Assembly (NCBI RefSeq): GCF_032854445.1
Contig: NC_088295.1
Span: 21,315,385-21,379,384 of the forward strand
Length of the DNA stretch: 64,000 nucleotides
Origin: Liolophura sinensis
Taxonomy: Eukaryota; Mollusca; Polyplacophora; Chitonida; Chitonidae
Direction of reading: 5' to 3'
The notes under the pieces were generated by a model. It was not told the origin of the DNA and did no database searches. It saw only the letters and a program-made list of their open reading frames with translations. Below are positions 45,653 through 64,000 of this stretch, piece by piece; within the stretch, counting starts at the first letter, position 1, and every line of letters begins with the position of its first letter. Made by a program: the position numbers and the translations under genes.

Positions 45653-45985
45653 TGAAGATTATCGCCCCATGTTAAAATGAAACCAAGCTGTAATGGGGGC
45701 TGCGTCCCGTATGTAGACAATGACAAGTGACTCTCGAAGCATTTGGCCCAGTTTAAAATTGTGCAGAACTGAATTAATGACTTTTGACCACATTGGTGGA
45801 TAACTTTTGGGGCTAGTAGTTCTCATTTGTCTCAGTGAAATATTGCAGCAGTTGTAGGCTTCAAAACAAACTGTTAAAGTGCCGTTGGTGGGAACTCTCC
45901 ACACACGGGAGGTGTCATATTGTTTACACTCACCATGACTATCATGATGGATAGGTTTGGTTTTAACATGGGGCAATGATCTTCA
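45653..45985. mobile_element. candidate MITE or foldback element, 333 bp
   Basis: The ends are 32-base inverted repeats matching at 28 positions (TGAAGATTATCGCCCCATG at the left, the complement of TGAAGATCATTGCCCCATG at the right). There is no transposase ORF. No target-site duplication is evident at the ends as I place them, so the class is open. Confidence 0.5.
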
Positions 45986-46654
45986 GGCTGGGGATCTCCT
46001 AAGGAATGAAGATAAGAGCGCCGAAATTATATGGCACATATTTGTGTTGGCCTGCACTTTTGCAGGAGACACGAGAAAAGTGCCTGAGGTGGGAGTTGGC
46101 AGAACTCTGGCACAATTCCAAGAAAATCAAACAAAACATTGTATAGCTCTACCCCATACTATTAGCGAAGGTGTAGAGGTATGTAGAGCTAATATTGACC
46201 CTAGCTCTGTTGGGCTGTGATTACGTATACTTTCACAGCCCTAACTTGTTCAATAAGCTTACCTTGAATATCTCTGCTTGTACTTTCCGTGTTGTCCCCA
46301 ACATACTAATGCTGTCCTACAAATAATGTGTACTTATGTTGTCATCCTAATGATGTTGTCATTCTAAATGATCTCCCACCTTATTTAACATTCTGACATT
46401 TACCTAGTCGGCCTACCGACCAAATGAATGTCAGAAATATAAAGTATGGAGGTGTTACATTGTTGAATTAATAGTTATCCCAGCTATCAATTCTAGCTAG
46501 GTAGGTGTCCCCATCCCCATGCATGTCGATGTCACCACTAGTCTGGTGAAAATTGGACTGCCGTGTTTGAATGCGTACTCCTCACAGTGAAGAGAATCTT
46601 GTATACAAGGATAAGTCTCTGACACTGCCACTACTAGATAAATCTGACCTATTG

Positions 46655-46702
46655 GCACACTTGAGTACACCGTAAAACACCAATGAAATAAATAAATAAA
46701 AT
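46655..46702 (+). repeat. SINE tail
   Basis: GAGTACACCGTAAAACACC, then AATGAAATAAATAAATAAA. Only the 3' end is recognisable; an older body may lie to the left. Confidence 0.6.
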
Positions 46703-47282
46703 ACATAGTAACTTTCTCGTTTTCTATGTGGTCATTTTCTGTCAGAGTTATCTGACATCTGGTTTAAGTTTTCAAGGAGATTGAATGGATATCTTTGTAA
46801 TTTACACAACATTTGACGTTAATTGTTTGTGTATATATGTGGCTATGGTAATGTTAACTTATATGTGGTAGAAAGTCTTTAATTGTAGCTTCATAATAAA
46901 CAGCTATTTGTTTGCTGCAGGGCAGTCACACAGTGAACTGTTCATATGGTATATTTGACTGACCTGAAATAAGAGCATACCGGCCAGTGTTTCACCATAG
47001 AATATCTCATGTTTTTAGGCACTGGTGTTGTCCAGTAGTAATCATAGAGAATTTGACTTTTAAAGTGGAGTCCATGTATAAGAACTTGGATAAACCCTAC
47101 CCCACAGGGCACTTCCCTTACAGGACATTCCTGTTCCCCCTCTATCTCCCCTTTCCCTCCACAACTCCCCCTCCTGGAGCTACAGGACAATTCCCCCTGT
47201 CCTAATTCCTCCCCATACATTTATTTTCTGCTTGTTTTGAACTGAATGATTCTTAATAATAATCATGTGAAATGTAACTGTT

Positions 47283-47603
47283 TTGGTGGCCTAATAGTTA
47301 GAGTGTCCACTTTGAAGTCGGGAAACTCGGGTTCAAACCTCGTTTGGGTAATTCCAAAGGTTTCAAAAATGTTATTTGTTGCTGTCTCGCTTGGCGCTCA
47401 GCACTGAGAGGTTAGAGCAAGGAAACAGAACTGGTTGGCCCGGTGCCAGTATATTGCTTGAGTGCTTCAGCACTTACACAGCATGGACTCGCCCTAATAA
47501 AAGATGATACAGAATACGTTCACACACCTAATGGCTCCTCATGGTCGTATGACTGAAAACTTGTGAAGTACACCATAAAATCCCAAGCGTACATACATAC
47601 ATG
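47283..47603 (+). repeat. tRNA-derived SINE, Meta-type family
   Basis: A-box-like GGCCTAATAGTTAGAG and B-box CGGGTTCAAACC, then TCGCTTGGCGCTCAGCA, GGTTGGCCCGGTGCCAG and a tail GAAGTACACCATAAAATCCC. The second copy at 57911 shares the central part. Confidence 0.75.
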
Positions 47604-47921
47604 TAATATGTAAATCAATTTTACATTTTTTTTCAGAGAATATTAAACATTTGGAACATGCATTGTTATGTCTAATGTAGCTGAAGTCAGGACAATAGAG
47701 TTGGTATTAGGCCTATATGTATTTTTAATATTCAAGAACAGTTGCAATGAAAGCTCTTCCAGTTTACTTTAGTTTTTTTTTTATTGGTTTCTTGCATATT
47801 TCTGCTACTGAGTTGACTTGTCGTGTTGTCAGTGCCAGATGTGTCGTGTTGTCAGCTGTGCTGCTGAAATAGTCACCAGACATGAGCACATATACCACAG
47901 AGGCTCAAAAGTTTGAACAGG

Positions 47922-47972
47922 ACCTCTGTGACTGAGTGGTTAGCACACTAGCACAGCTCAATAAATCAGCAG
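47922..47972 (+). repeat. SINE head fragment
   Basis: CTCTGTGACTGAGTGGTTAG followed by CACACTAGCACAGC matches the tRNA-like head of the main SINE. The body is missing. Confidence 0.6.
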
Positions 47973-48362
47973 CCTCAACCCCCACCATAGACTATATACA
48001 TGTATATATATAGAAGAAAAAACCAAATTAAACCTTCTCCAATGTCTGCGTCTTTGTATTCCGACTGCAGTTTCGAACATCTTGTTCTTATCAAGAAAAG
48101 ACTGTAATTGACTTGTTCTATCATTTCTTCACAAGTGTGGACATTGACTTTGGGGTTGGTGATTAAATGTATGGGGAAAGTGTTCAGGGGAGCTGAGTGG
48201 GAATGTCCTGCATTCAAATGGACCACTTCATTATATCAAATTTAGAATCAGGAAAGTTTGTGTTTCAGATTTAATTGTCTGGTGATCTAGTTAATTTGAT
48301 TATTTGTTATTGTACAGTGCACAACTTTAAAGTGATTTGTTGTAGGTTCTAAAAAGAGTGTG

Positions 48363-57620
<9,258 letters not shown>

Positions 57621-57736
57621 TAGTCAGTTATCAGGTGGCTGATACAAGCATCATGGCACATCATGGCGTGCACCTCCGACCCTCAGACTTGTAGGTTGCC
57701 ACAATATGGCTTAAATATTGCCCACAGAGAGTTTCA

Positions 57737-58560
57737 CTTTTTGTGGATATACAGATACACAAATGACGTTGTGTTGCAACTCACATTCTTCCATTTCTGC
57801 AGTTGTTGTGGTAACCAGATAGCCATTTTCCTTATATATAGTATATAAATAGATATGATTTCATGTCCGGACTACAACTCCAACTGCTTTTCACATAGAG
57901 TTTCAATTTTGGTTGGTAGAGCATCTGCTTCGGGACCAGTAGGTCCAGGATCAATCCTTGATGGAGTCACACCTAAGACTTTAAAAGAGGAAGTTGTAAC
58001 TTCCTCGCTTGGCGTTCAGCATGAAGGGGATAGTGCAATGACTGGTTGACCCGTATCAGTATAATGTGTCAGGCGGGGCGGCTTACTTTGGTAAGTCGTC
58101 TCAGTGAAGCAGCAATAGATAAAAGAGTGGTGGAAATCCGTCCTGCGACAAGGAGGCACATTACACATACATGCACCCTTAAGGATTCCTTCGTCGTCAT
58201 ATGAGTGAAAAATTGTTGAGTACGACGTTAAACCCCAAGCACTCACTCACTTAATTTTTGGTGGATATAGATACACAAATGACGATGTGTCACATTTGTC
58301 TGTGTCTGTGGTTTCCATATTACCGGATTGCCATGGTAACCAGATTGCCATTTCTCTGATATCTGCTATGTAGTTCCAAGTGAACATTGCCTACAGCTCC
58401 AAGTGTTTTGCAGTTTTGATTTTTGGTCGATGCATACATACAGAGGTGATGTGCCAAGCCTCACATTTGTCCATTTTTATGCATCCACTGCCATTAGGTA
58501 TAGCAGATTATGGTATAGTCCATCTCTTCATCCGTATTTGTATCCTGGCTAGGTCCCCTA
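57737..58560. repeat. diverged repeat, three copies, split by a SINE
   Basis: GGATATAxAGATACACAAATGACG-type sequence followed by GGTAACCAGATxGCCATTT occurs at about 57737 and 58260; a third copy near 58419 has CTCACATTTGTCCATTTTTA. The SINE at 57911-58251 interrupts the first copy. Confidence 0.65.
57911..58251 (+). repeat. tRNA-derived SINE, Meta-type family
   Basis: Head GGTTGGTAGAGCATCTGC, then CTCGCTTGGCGTTCAGCATG, GACTGGTTGACCCGTATCAG and the tail GAGTACGACGTTAAACCCC followed by (ACTC)n. AATTTTGG before it and AATTTTTGG after it may be the target-site duplication. Confidence 0.85.
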
Positions 58561-59070
58561 TTGCTTTCCACATACTCTGGCTTTCTGTTATCATTTTTTC
58601 TGCTTCTCTTTAAGCAATGTTTGATTAATCATGCTTGATTTTTGGTGAATCAAAATATTGTGCCTATATGTGGCTGACAGCAGTCTGGAAATGCCCAACC
58701 CGAACTGGTCGTCCGAAAACTTATGTTACATCAGCAGCACACACAGAAACCAGCACAAAGGACAATGAATTGCATCAATCACATTTAAGTCAGATCAATT
58801 GGAAAGGTATGCATAAATCAATTTTATTATGTTTTTTTGGTATCACAATAGTTTTTTTTTTATCACTGGCAGCCCTTGAAGTATTCGATTGTATTTTGTG
58901 TTTGTATATCCATGGGACATGGAATAATTCAGAATGTCTTCATGGTTTAGCAATGTATTTCAGCCAAGGTATTCACGGGTATACATTAAGGCTCAGTTAA
59001 ACAATGTGACTTAACATAGATGATGAAATATAGTGGAAATCTATATATGCTTCATGGTTTCTTGGATTAC
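58561..59070. other. spacer between ADPRH and the chitin-binding gene
   Basis: No gene. On the minus strand AATAAA (58828-58823) lies about 243 bases after the stop at 59071 and could end the chitin-binding gene transcript. Confidence 0.45.
58823..58828 (-). promoter_or_regulatory. candidate polyadenylation signal, chitin-binding gene
   Basis: AATAAA on the minus strand, about 243 bases downstream of the stop codon. Confidence 0.4.
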
Positions 59071-59243
59071 TCAATTGCATAGCGTTACTTGGTCTTGGGG
59101 GATACATTTGCCATTTGTGTCGTAAAACTGGCCATTGGGACAGACAGCGAGTGTCCAGACACCAGCGCCTTTGCACATAACATAGCAGGAACAGTCATTA
59201 TACACGGGGATCACCTGGCCGTCAACCAAACACAGAGCGTGGA
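59071..59243 (-). CDS. chitin-binding gene terminal exon D
   Basis: Acceptor TTTTGTTTCAG; 173 bases; TGA at 59073-59071. HALCLVDGQVIPVYNDCSCY, then MCKGAGVWTLAVCPNGQFY and KCIPQDQVTLCN. It is a diverged ChtBD2-like domain. Its first ~65 bases, with the acceptor, are repeated in tandem upstream. Confidence 0.85.
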
Positions 59244-62200
59244 CTGAAACAAAACAGAAACAGTCATTATATATGGGGATCATCTGTCCATCGACCAAAC
59301 ACAGCGTGGACTGAAACAAAACAGGAACAGTCATTATATACGGGGATCACCTGACCGTCGACCAAACACAGCGTGGACTGAAACAAAACAGAAACAGTCA
59401 TTATATACGGGGATCACCTGACCGTCGACCAAACACAGCGTGGACTGAAACAAAACAGGAACAGTCATTATATACGGGGATCACCTGACCGTCAGCCAAA
59501 CACAAAGAGGGACATAAACCTACTTTAAACATTAAAATATCTCGTATAACAATATCTACATTGTAGAATGCGATCTTCTTCGGGACCGATTTTGGTGGCA
59601 AGTCAGGACCAAAATCTGCAGTTCTTTGTGCCTTAATTAGGACTTTGTTCATATAATAGTACGCCAAACTTAACATTTGTCCAGATTATGACCTTGACTA
59701 AGTATGCACCTGTCTTTGTGAACTGGTTTGAAATTATTCCAGTAGGGTTCACATAACTTTATGACAAGATTAGTACCTATGTTACCGGTTGCTTTGATCG
59801 AATGGTACGTGATTAACTGGTCTGCAGTGTGAACCTAAATGTGTCATGTCGCGGAACCTGATTGAGTGGTCGGCCCTGTGGAAGTTGATTTACTGGTCCT
59901 GTAGAACCTGATTAAATCATCATGTGGAATCTGAATGAGTGTTCCCATGGAACCTGACTGAGTGGTTCCTGTTAAGGTGGACCATCTGATCTTTTAGATC
60001 GCAATAACGTAGGAAGCTGATTGGGTAGATCGGTAGATTGTCACTGAAGCTACACACAGTCACCACTCTTTTTTTTTTCGCATAGTGTGATGGTGGCTGT
60101 GGATTTAACGTGATAAGTACTTTACTCAAGCGAATGCCATTCAGTATTTAAAACTCACAATTTTGTACTAGACGGAAGCCTCTCCGTGCGTGTCCAAAGG
60201 ATCCGTCCAGATCACACTGATCTGGTGTAGAGGGGGCCTTCAGGGGTGCGGTGATATCGACTGATGCTGCAGACTGGCAATCTGTGACTACGCCTGGCAA
60301 CTCGCAACGACTTGAGTCTATGTGAAAGTACTGGCATTCCGGACACCGTTTCACGTGGTAAATACCGATGTTGGAGAATGTACACTGGACGAAGGAGCCA
60401 CAGTCAGTGTTTAAAGGGAGGTGGGCATTGTCTCCCGCTAGTCGACAAAGAGTTACAACTGTGCAGACAAAAACAAAGTCATGAATTCAAACATGGACCA
60501 GTTCCACGAAATAAGTCACCTGTACAGATATATAGGTAGATTAGATCGTTCTCAAGTTGTAGCCTACTGCAGACTTCCAGAACAAATGGAAAGCTTTATC
60601 AATATTATGAATCTAAGTTATGTCATTTTGCATCTTCCGATAAAAGAATGAGCTCTTCAGTGATACAGTGTTACTATCTCAAGTAATGCACTGGTGTTTG
60701 GGAAGTACCTGTTTAGGAGACGAATTCTCATAGCATTTAAATTCATAGGGTCATCTGAGAGGATAATGTCATCTTGTACACACATCTAGAGTGCACCGGC
60801 ATGTCAATGTTTATCCCAGCATTTTACCTTAATATTTATTGAACAATAATTGAAATAATCTATTACTTTTCTAATTCTCTTCAAGTTTCTGTTCCAAGTG
60901 GCATGATGTACGTTACAATGTCAACATCACCACTGACAGAATATAACACATCTGACGTAGGACCTAAAGTATCCATACATCACTGATTACGTGATACCAA
61001 AAACCAACACTACCAGCGTGGTTTGCTTGGTTCGATGAACTTCTTTTCTAGAACGTATAATACCACCTAATTCCCCAACTATCACACATCGCCTGGCTTA
61101 AGAAAAAAATCATAATTGCGTTGATCTCAAACAAAACCCGGAGGCCATATACACGGTTTTGTTAATCACAAATTCTTTTTACTTAAATGTTAACGTAAAT
61201 ATAATTCAGGGTAGACATTCATACAGGCGCTTATCCCTTGTTTAGCAATGGTGCTTAATTACATTATGCTTCATGCGCAAGGGAGTATAAACGACCACGT
61301 TCCTTTCAAATTATTACATTTGATTCTGCCAACAGCATGGCAGACCTAGGCTCGATTTACGTGCTTCTGCCACGCCATATCGGTGATGAGGATAAATCTC
61401 GGGTAACAGAACATCATTCAAATCAACATTTTGTCTACTAGTATGTATTTTCTTCTTTAGGAGTTATATGTTCTTTTCAAGAATATTTTACATATACAGG
61501 GCACCACGCAAGTTTATCAAATTGAATATAGACGACTTTTTGTCGAGGGTAGGCCAAATGTCTGTCTTTGATTTTAAAGTCGCTAAAGCGTAATGAAAAC
61601 TCACAATCTTGCGACTGAGTGGACGCTCGTGGTTTGGCTGGTGCTGTACATTTTTTTGCAGTTGAAGGACTAGCAGTGGTGGTTGTAATCACTGGTATGG
61701 GGTCTTGGCAGTCGGGAACATCTTCGGGGTATTCACAAACATTACTTTGACTGCTGAAGTACAGACAATCAGGACAGGTCATGATGGACCAGGAGGAATA
61801 TTCACAGTGGACGTATCGTCTACAGTCAGGGTTATATTGGATCAGTTTGTTGTGAAAGCACATTTCATCGACTGAAAAGAGAAAAAAGCAATTATAAGGA
61901 CTATTAAAGAAAGCGCAAAAGGGCCTTAAAGACAGATAATACAGCAATGAAGTACCTTTTCACGCGCAATGGCGACGCGGGGACCAAGCAGGATTTTAGC
62001 ACTGTTCTCTTGTAAAACACGAGTACGTTACCAGTTTGCTCATATATCGTCAACGCAAGCTGCGAAAGGTATTGAATAAACAACAGACTACACAGCTTAG
62101 AACCGAGTTACTTTAGCTAGGTATTTAAATCATTAACCTCTCATTATACCGCTAATCACAGCATCATCACTGATGGCGAATGCGATGGTATCTTATCATT

Positions 62201-64000
62201 GTTTGCAAAGGGAGATCACAGGTTTTGCCATACGTTCATTAGCCTCTTATTATACTGCTAATCACAACATCTTCACTGATTACTAATGCGACGGTATCTT
62301 ACCATTATTTGCAAATGGAGATCACAAGGTATGTCATACGTTCATTAGCCTATCATTATACCGCTAATCACAGCATCTTCACTGATGGCGAATGCGATGG
62401 TATCTTACCATTATTTGCAAAGGGAGATCACAGGTTTTGCCATACGTTCATTAGCCTCTTATTATACTGCTAATCACAACATCTTCACTGATGACGAATG
62501 CGATGGTATCTTACCATTGTTTGCAAATGGAGATCACAAGTTATGTCATACGTTCATTATCCTCCATTATATCGCTCATCACAATTGCGATTGCACTGGT
62601 ATCTTGCCATTGTTTATAAATGGAGATCACAATTTATACCATACTTTCATTGGCCTCTCATTATTCCACTAATCACAACATCTTCACTGATGGCAAATGC
62701 GATGGTATCTTACCGTTGTTTACAAATGAAGATCACAAGTTATGCCATACGTTCATTAGCCTCTAATTACATCGCCAATCACAGCATTTTCACTGATGGC
62801 GAATGCGATGGTATCTTACCATTATTTGCAAAGGAAGATCACAGGTTTTGCCAAACGTTCAGTAGCCTCTAATTATACTGCTAATCACAACATCTTCACT
62901 AACGGAGAATGCGACGGTATCTTATCATTATTTGCAAAGGGAGATCACAGGTTTTGCCATACGTTCATTAGCCTCTAATTATACTGCTAATAACAACATC
63001 TTCACTGATGGCGAATGCGATGGTATCTTACCATTGTTCACAAATGGAGATCACAAGTTATACTATACGTTCAGTAACAAAGTATTGACTTTTTAGAACT
63101 CATATTTGTCCTAAAATCTCAGTTGACATGGTTCGCCGAGCAGTATAGATTAGCACTGTCCGAGCCTTAACACAACAGGTCATGTGGGTGATTAATTGCA
63201 GGTCCAGATGCTTTGTTGTGGTTATCTGACTAAAAGTTTTTCTTGTAAAGTGTGGATATAATTATATTTATTGAAACCGCTGTTCTACGTACAATTTTGG
63301 ACATCCTGAGAATTTCGAGGCCTCTGAGGACTGTAGCATGGTTTTTGGCTGGTACTGGCAGTAGATGGAGTTGTAGACTTGGTACTAGAGCCAGTAAACT
63401 TGGTGGTTGTTCCTGTCGATTTTGTTGTAGACCCAGTGAACTTGGTGGTTGTGCCTGTCGATTTGGTGGTAGACCCAGTGAACTTGGTGGTTGTGCCTGT
63501 AAACTTTGCGGTTGTGCCTGTTGATTTTGTTGTAGACCCAGTAAACTTGGTGGTTGTGCCTGTCGATTTTGTGGTTGACCCTGTATATTCAGTGGTGGGT
63601 CCTGTCGATTTTGTTGTAGATCCAGTAAATTTGGTGGTTGTGCCTGTCGATTTGGTGGTAGACCCAGTGAACTTGGTGGTTGTGCCTGTCGATTTGGTGG
63701 TAGACCCAGTAAACTTGGTGGTTGTGCCTGTCGATTTTGTGGTTGACCCTGTATATTCAGTGGTGGGTCCTGTCGATTTTGTTGTAGACCCAGTAAACTT
63801 GGTGGTTGTGCCTGTCGATTTTGTGGTAGACCCAGTTGATTTTGTAGTTTGACGCGTACAGTCTATTACGTTTTCTGGGAAGTCACAGACGCTGTTTCCA
63901 GGGTTGAAGTACAGGCACGCAGAACAGTTTTTTATGACCCACCCATCGGGTTCACATTGAACAAAACGTGTACAGTCTGGGTTGTATGGCAACAAATCCG
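59071..64000 (-). CDS. chitin-binding type-2 domain protein with Thr-rich repeat, 5' incomplete
   Basis: The minus-strand join is 64000-63293, 61871-61605, 60458-60159 and 59243-59071, all joined in phase 1, about 482 residues. Each exon carries one cysteine-rich domain of the ChtBD2 (peritrophin-A) type with spacing C..DC..C..C-x-x-C-x-YF..C..DC; the first is cut by the window edge. Between domains 1 and 2 lies a 23-unit Thr-rich heptad (TTKSTGT, TTKFTGS), a likely mucin-type O-glycosylated spacer. Such proteins are secreted into chitinous matrices (shell, radula, gut lining or mucus in molluscs). A signal peptide must lie outside the window. The aromatic residues used to bind chitin (QYF, LYF) are present in the first three domains; the last domain is more diverged. 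The exact biological role is unknown. Confidence 0.85.
59244..59511 (-). repeat. 67-bp tandem array of acceptor plus exon start, 4 copies
   Basis: Starts near 59244, 59311, 59378 and 59445 are exactly 67 bases apart. Each unit holds CTGTTTTGTTTCAG (acceptor) and, on its 5' side, a copy of the exon D start up to YNDC. Units lack two bases (CACGCTGTG in place of CACGCTCTGTG) present in exon D, so only exon D reads on in frame. Confidence 0.92.
59512..60158 (-). other. intron between exons C and D, left part
   Basis: No exon or known repeat. Short phrases ending in GAACCTGATTGAGTGGT-like sequence recur a few times between 59850 and 59970, a weak degenerate repeat. Confidence 0.4.
60159..60458 (-). 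CDS. chitin-binding gene exon C: complete ChtBD2
   Basis: Acceptor TTTGTCTGCACAG, donor GTGAGT. VTLCRLAGDNAHLPLNTDC, then CPECQYFHIDSSRCELPG and DC. 300 bases, phase 1 both ends. Its last bases (CAAAATT before the donor) repeat the exon A ending. Confidence 0.88.
60459..61604 (-). other. intron between exons B and C
   Basis: No supported exon on the minus strand. On the plus strand a TATAAA-like box (61286) is followed by an ATG at 61337 with a 34-codon ORF; evidence is too thin to call a gene. Confidence 0.4.
61605..61871 (-). CDS. chitin-binding gene exon B: complete ChtBD2
   Basis: Acceptor TTTTTTCTCTTTTCAG, donor GTGAGT. DEMCFHNKLIQYNPDCRRYV, then CPDCLYFSSQSNVCEYPED and DC, then a Thr/Ser/Ala linker. 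267 bases, phase 1 both ends, so the exon can be added or skipped without a frame change. Confidence 0.9.
62131..63077. repeat. 106-bp tandem array, about 9 copies
   Basis: CATACGTTCATTAGCCTCT recurs at 62229, 62335, 62441, 62547, then 62640 (a 93-base copy), 62746, 62852, 62958 and about 63064. Units also share GATGGCGAATGCGATGG and GGAGATCACA. It lies in the intron between exons A and B. The period is not a multiple of three; the plus-strand ORFs across it are shadows. Confidence 0.93.
63293..64000 (-). CDS. chitin-binding gene exon A: partial ChtBD2 and heptad array
   Basis: It runs off the window edge. LLPYNPDCTRFVQCEPDGW, then CSACLYFNPGNSVCDFPEN, then the Thr-rich array, then KPCYSPQRPRNSQDVQN. 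Donor GTACGT, phase 1 out. The plus-strand ORF over the same bases is a shadow. Confidence 0.88.
63370..63850 (-). repeat. coding heptad array, 23 x 21 bp
   Basis: Twenty-three units of TTK-[SF]-TG-[STP], with a 14-residue higher-order pattern (TTKSTGT then TTKFTGS) and two copies of a PTTEYTG variant. The order TTKSTGP-TTEYTGS-TTKSTGT-TTKFTGS occurs twice, showing block duplication. One unit is TAKFTGT. Confidence 0.95.

Larger units (their letters stand above)
45986..48345 (+). other. proposed ADPRH intron 1, right part
   Basis: SINE pieces listed separately and a C-rich stretch at 47098-47215 are the only structure. The ORFs here have no recognisable product. Confidence 0.45.

Noticed and set aside
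45659-45976. 105-codon minus-strand ORF
   Set aside because: Nearly coextensive with the candidate MITE and shows no transposase motif.
62385-62978. plus-strand ORFs of 60-124 codons
   Set aside because: Artefacts of the 106-bp array; the frame shifts from unit to unit.
63379-63852. 157-codon plus-strand ORF (VVPVDFVVDPVN repeats)
   Set aside because: It is the complement of the 21-bp heptad array in exon A. The minus frame continues into a ChtBD2 domain, the plus frame into nothing.

Overview
The window is eukaryotic nuclear DNA. Every recognisable protein is split by GT-AG introns with consistent reading phase, and the spaces between exons hold tRNA-derived SINEs, minisatellites and AT-rich filler. 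The recurring SINE (tail near GAGTACGGCGTAAAACACCAATCAGATAAA, given here in pieces) and the chitin-binding, mucin-like gene point to a lophotrochozoan, most likely a mollusc. That placement is inference from remembered repeat style, not from a search.

Layout: (1) 928-21621, plus strand: sixteen exons of an ANKFN1 / wide awake (Nmf9) orthologue, with ankyrin repeat, fibronectin III, the conserved GLYLGYLKL motif and a C-terminal Ras-association-like domain. The 5' end lies left of the window. (2) 21622-29723: 3' UTR, then a gene-poor block with three unrelated tandem arrays (44 bp, about 180 bp, 48 bp). (3) 29724-36261, plus strand: nine exons of SLC25A38, the mitochondrial glycine carrier of haem synthesis, lacking only a short N-terminus. 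(4) 40330-44635, minus strand: three exons of CEP20 (FOPNL/FOR20), a LisH centriolar protein; its C-terminal exon or exons were not found. (5) 48363-57620, plus strand: ten coding exons of ADPRH, an ADP-ribosylarginine hydrolase, probably with a further first exon at 44888-44891 head-to-head with CEP20. (6) 59071-64000, minus strand: four exons of a secreted chitin-binding type-2 protein with a Thr-rich heptad array; its 5' end lies right of the window.

The genes do not form a pathway. The only clear regulatory link is the short divergent promoter region shared by CEP20 and the proposed ADPRH first exon, with E2F-like and CRE-like sites. About eighteen SINE pieces of at least two families, one candidate MITE and about ten tandem-repeat blocks occupy introns and spacers.

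I found no convincing unknown multi-gene system. The most unusual structure is a 67-bp array just upstream of the last exon of the chitin-binding gene. It repeats the 3' splice acceptor together with the start of the exon, giving four equally spaced acceptors of which only the last keeps the reading frame. Exon borders were read by eye and checked by codon phase; UTR limits and transcription starts are not determined.
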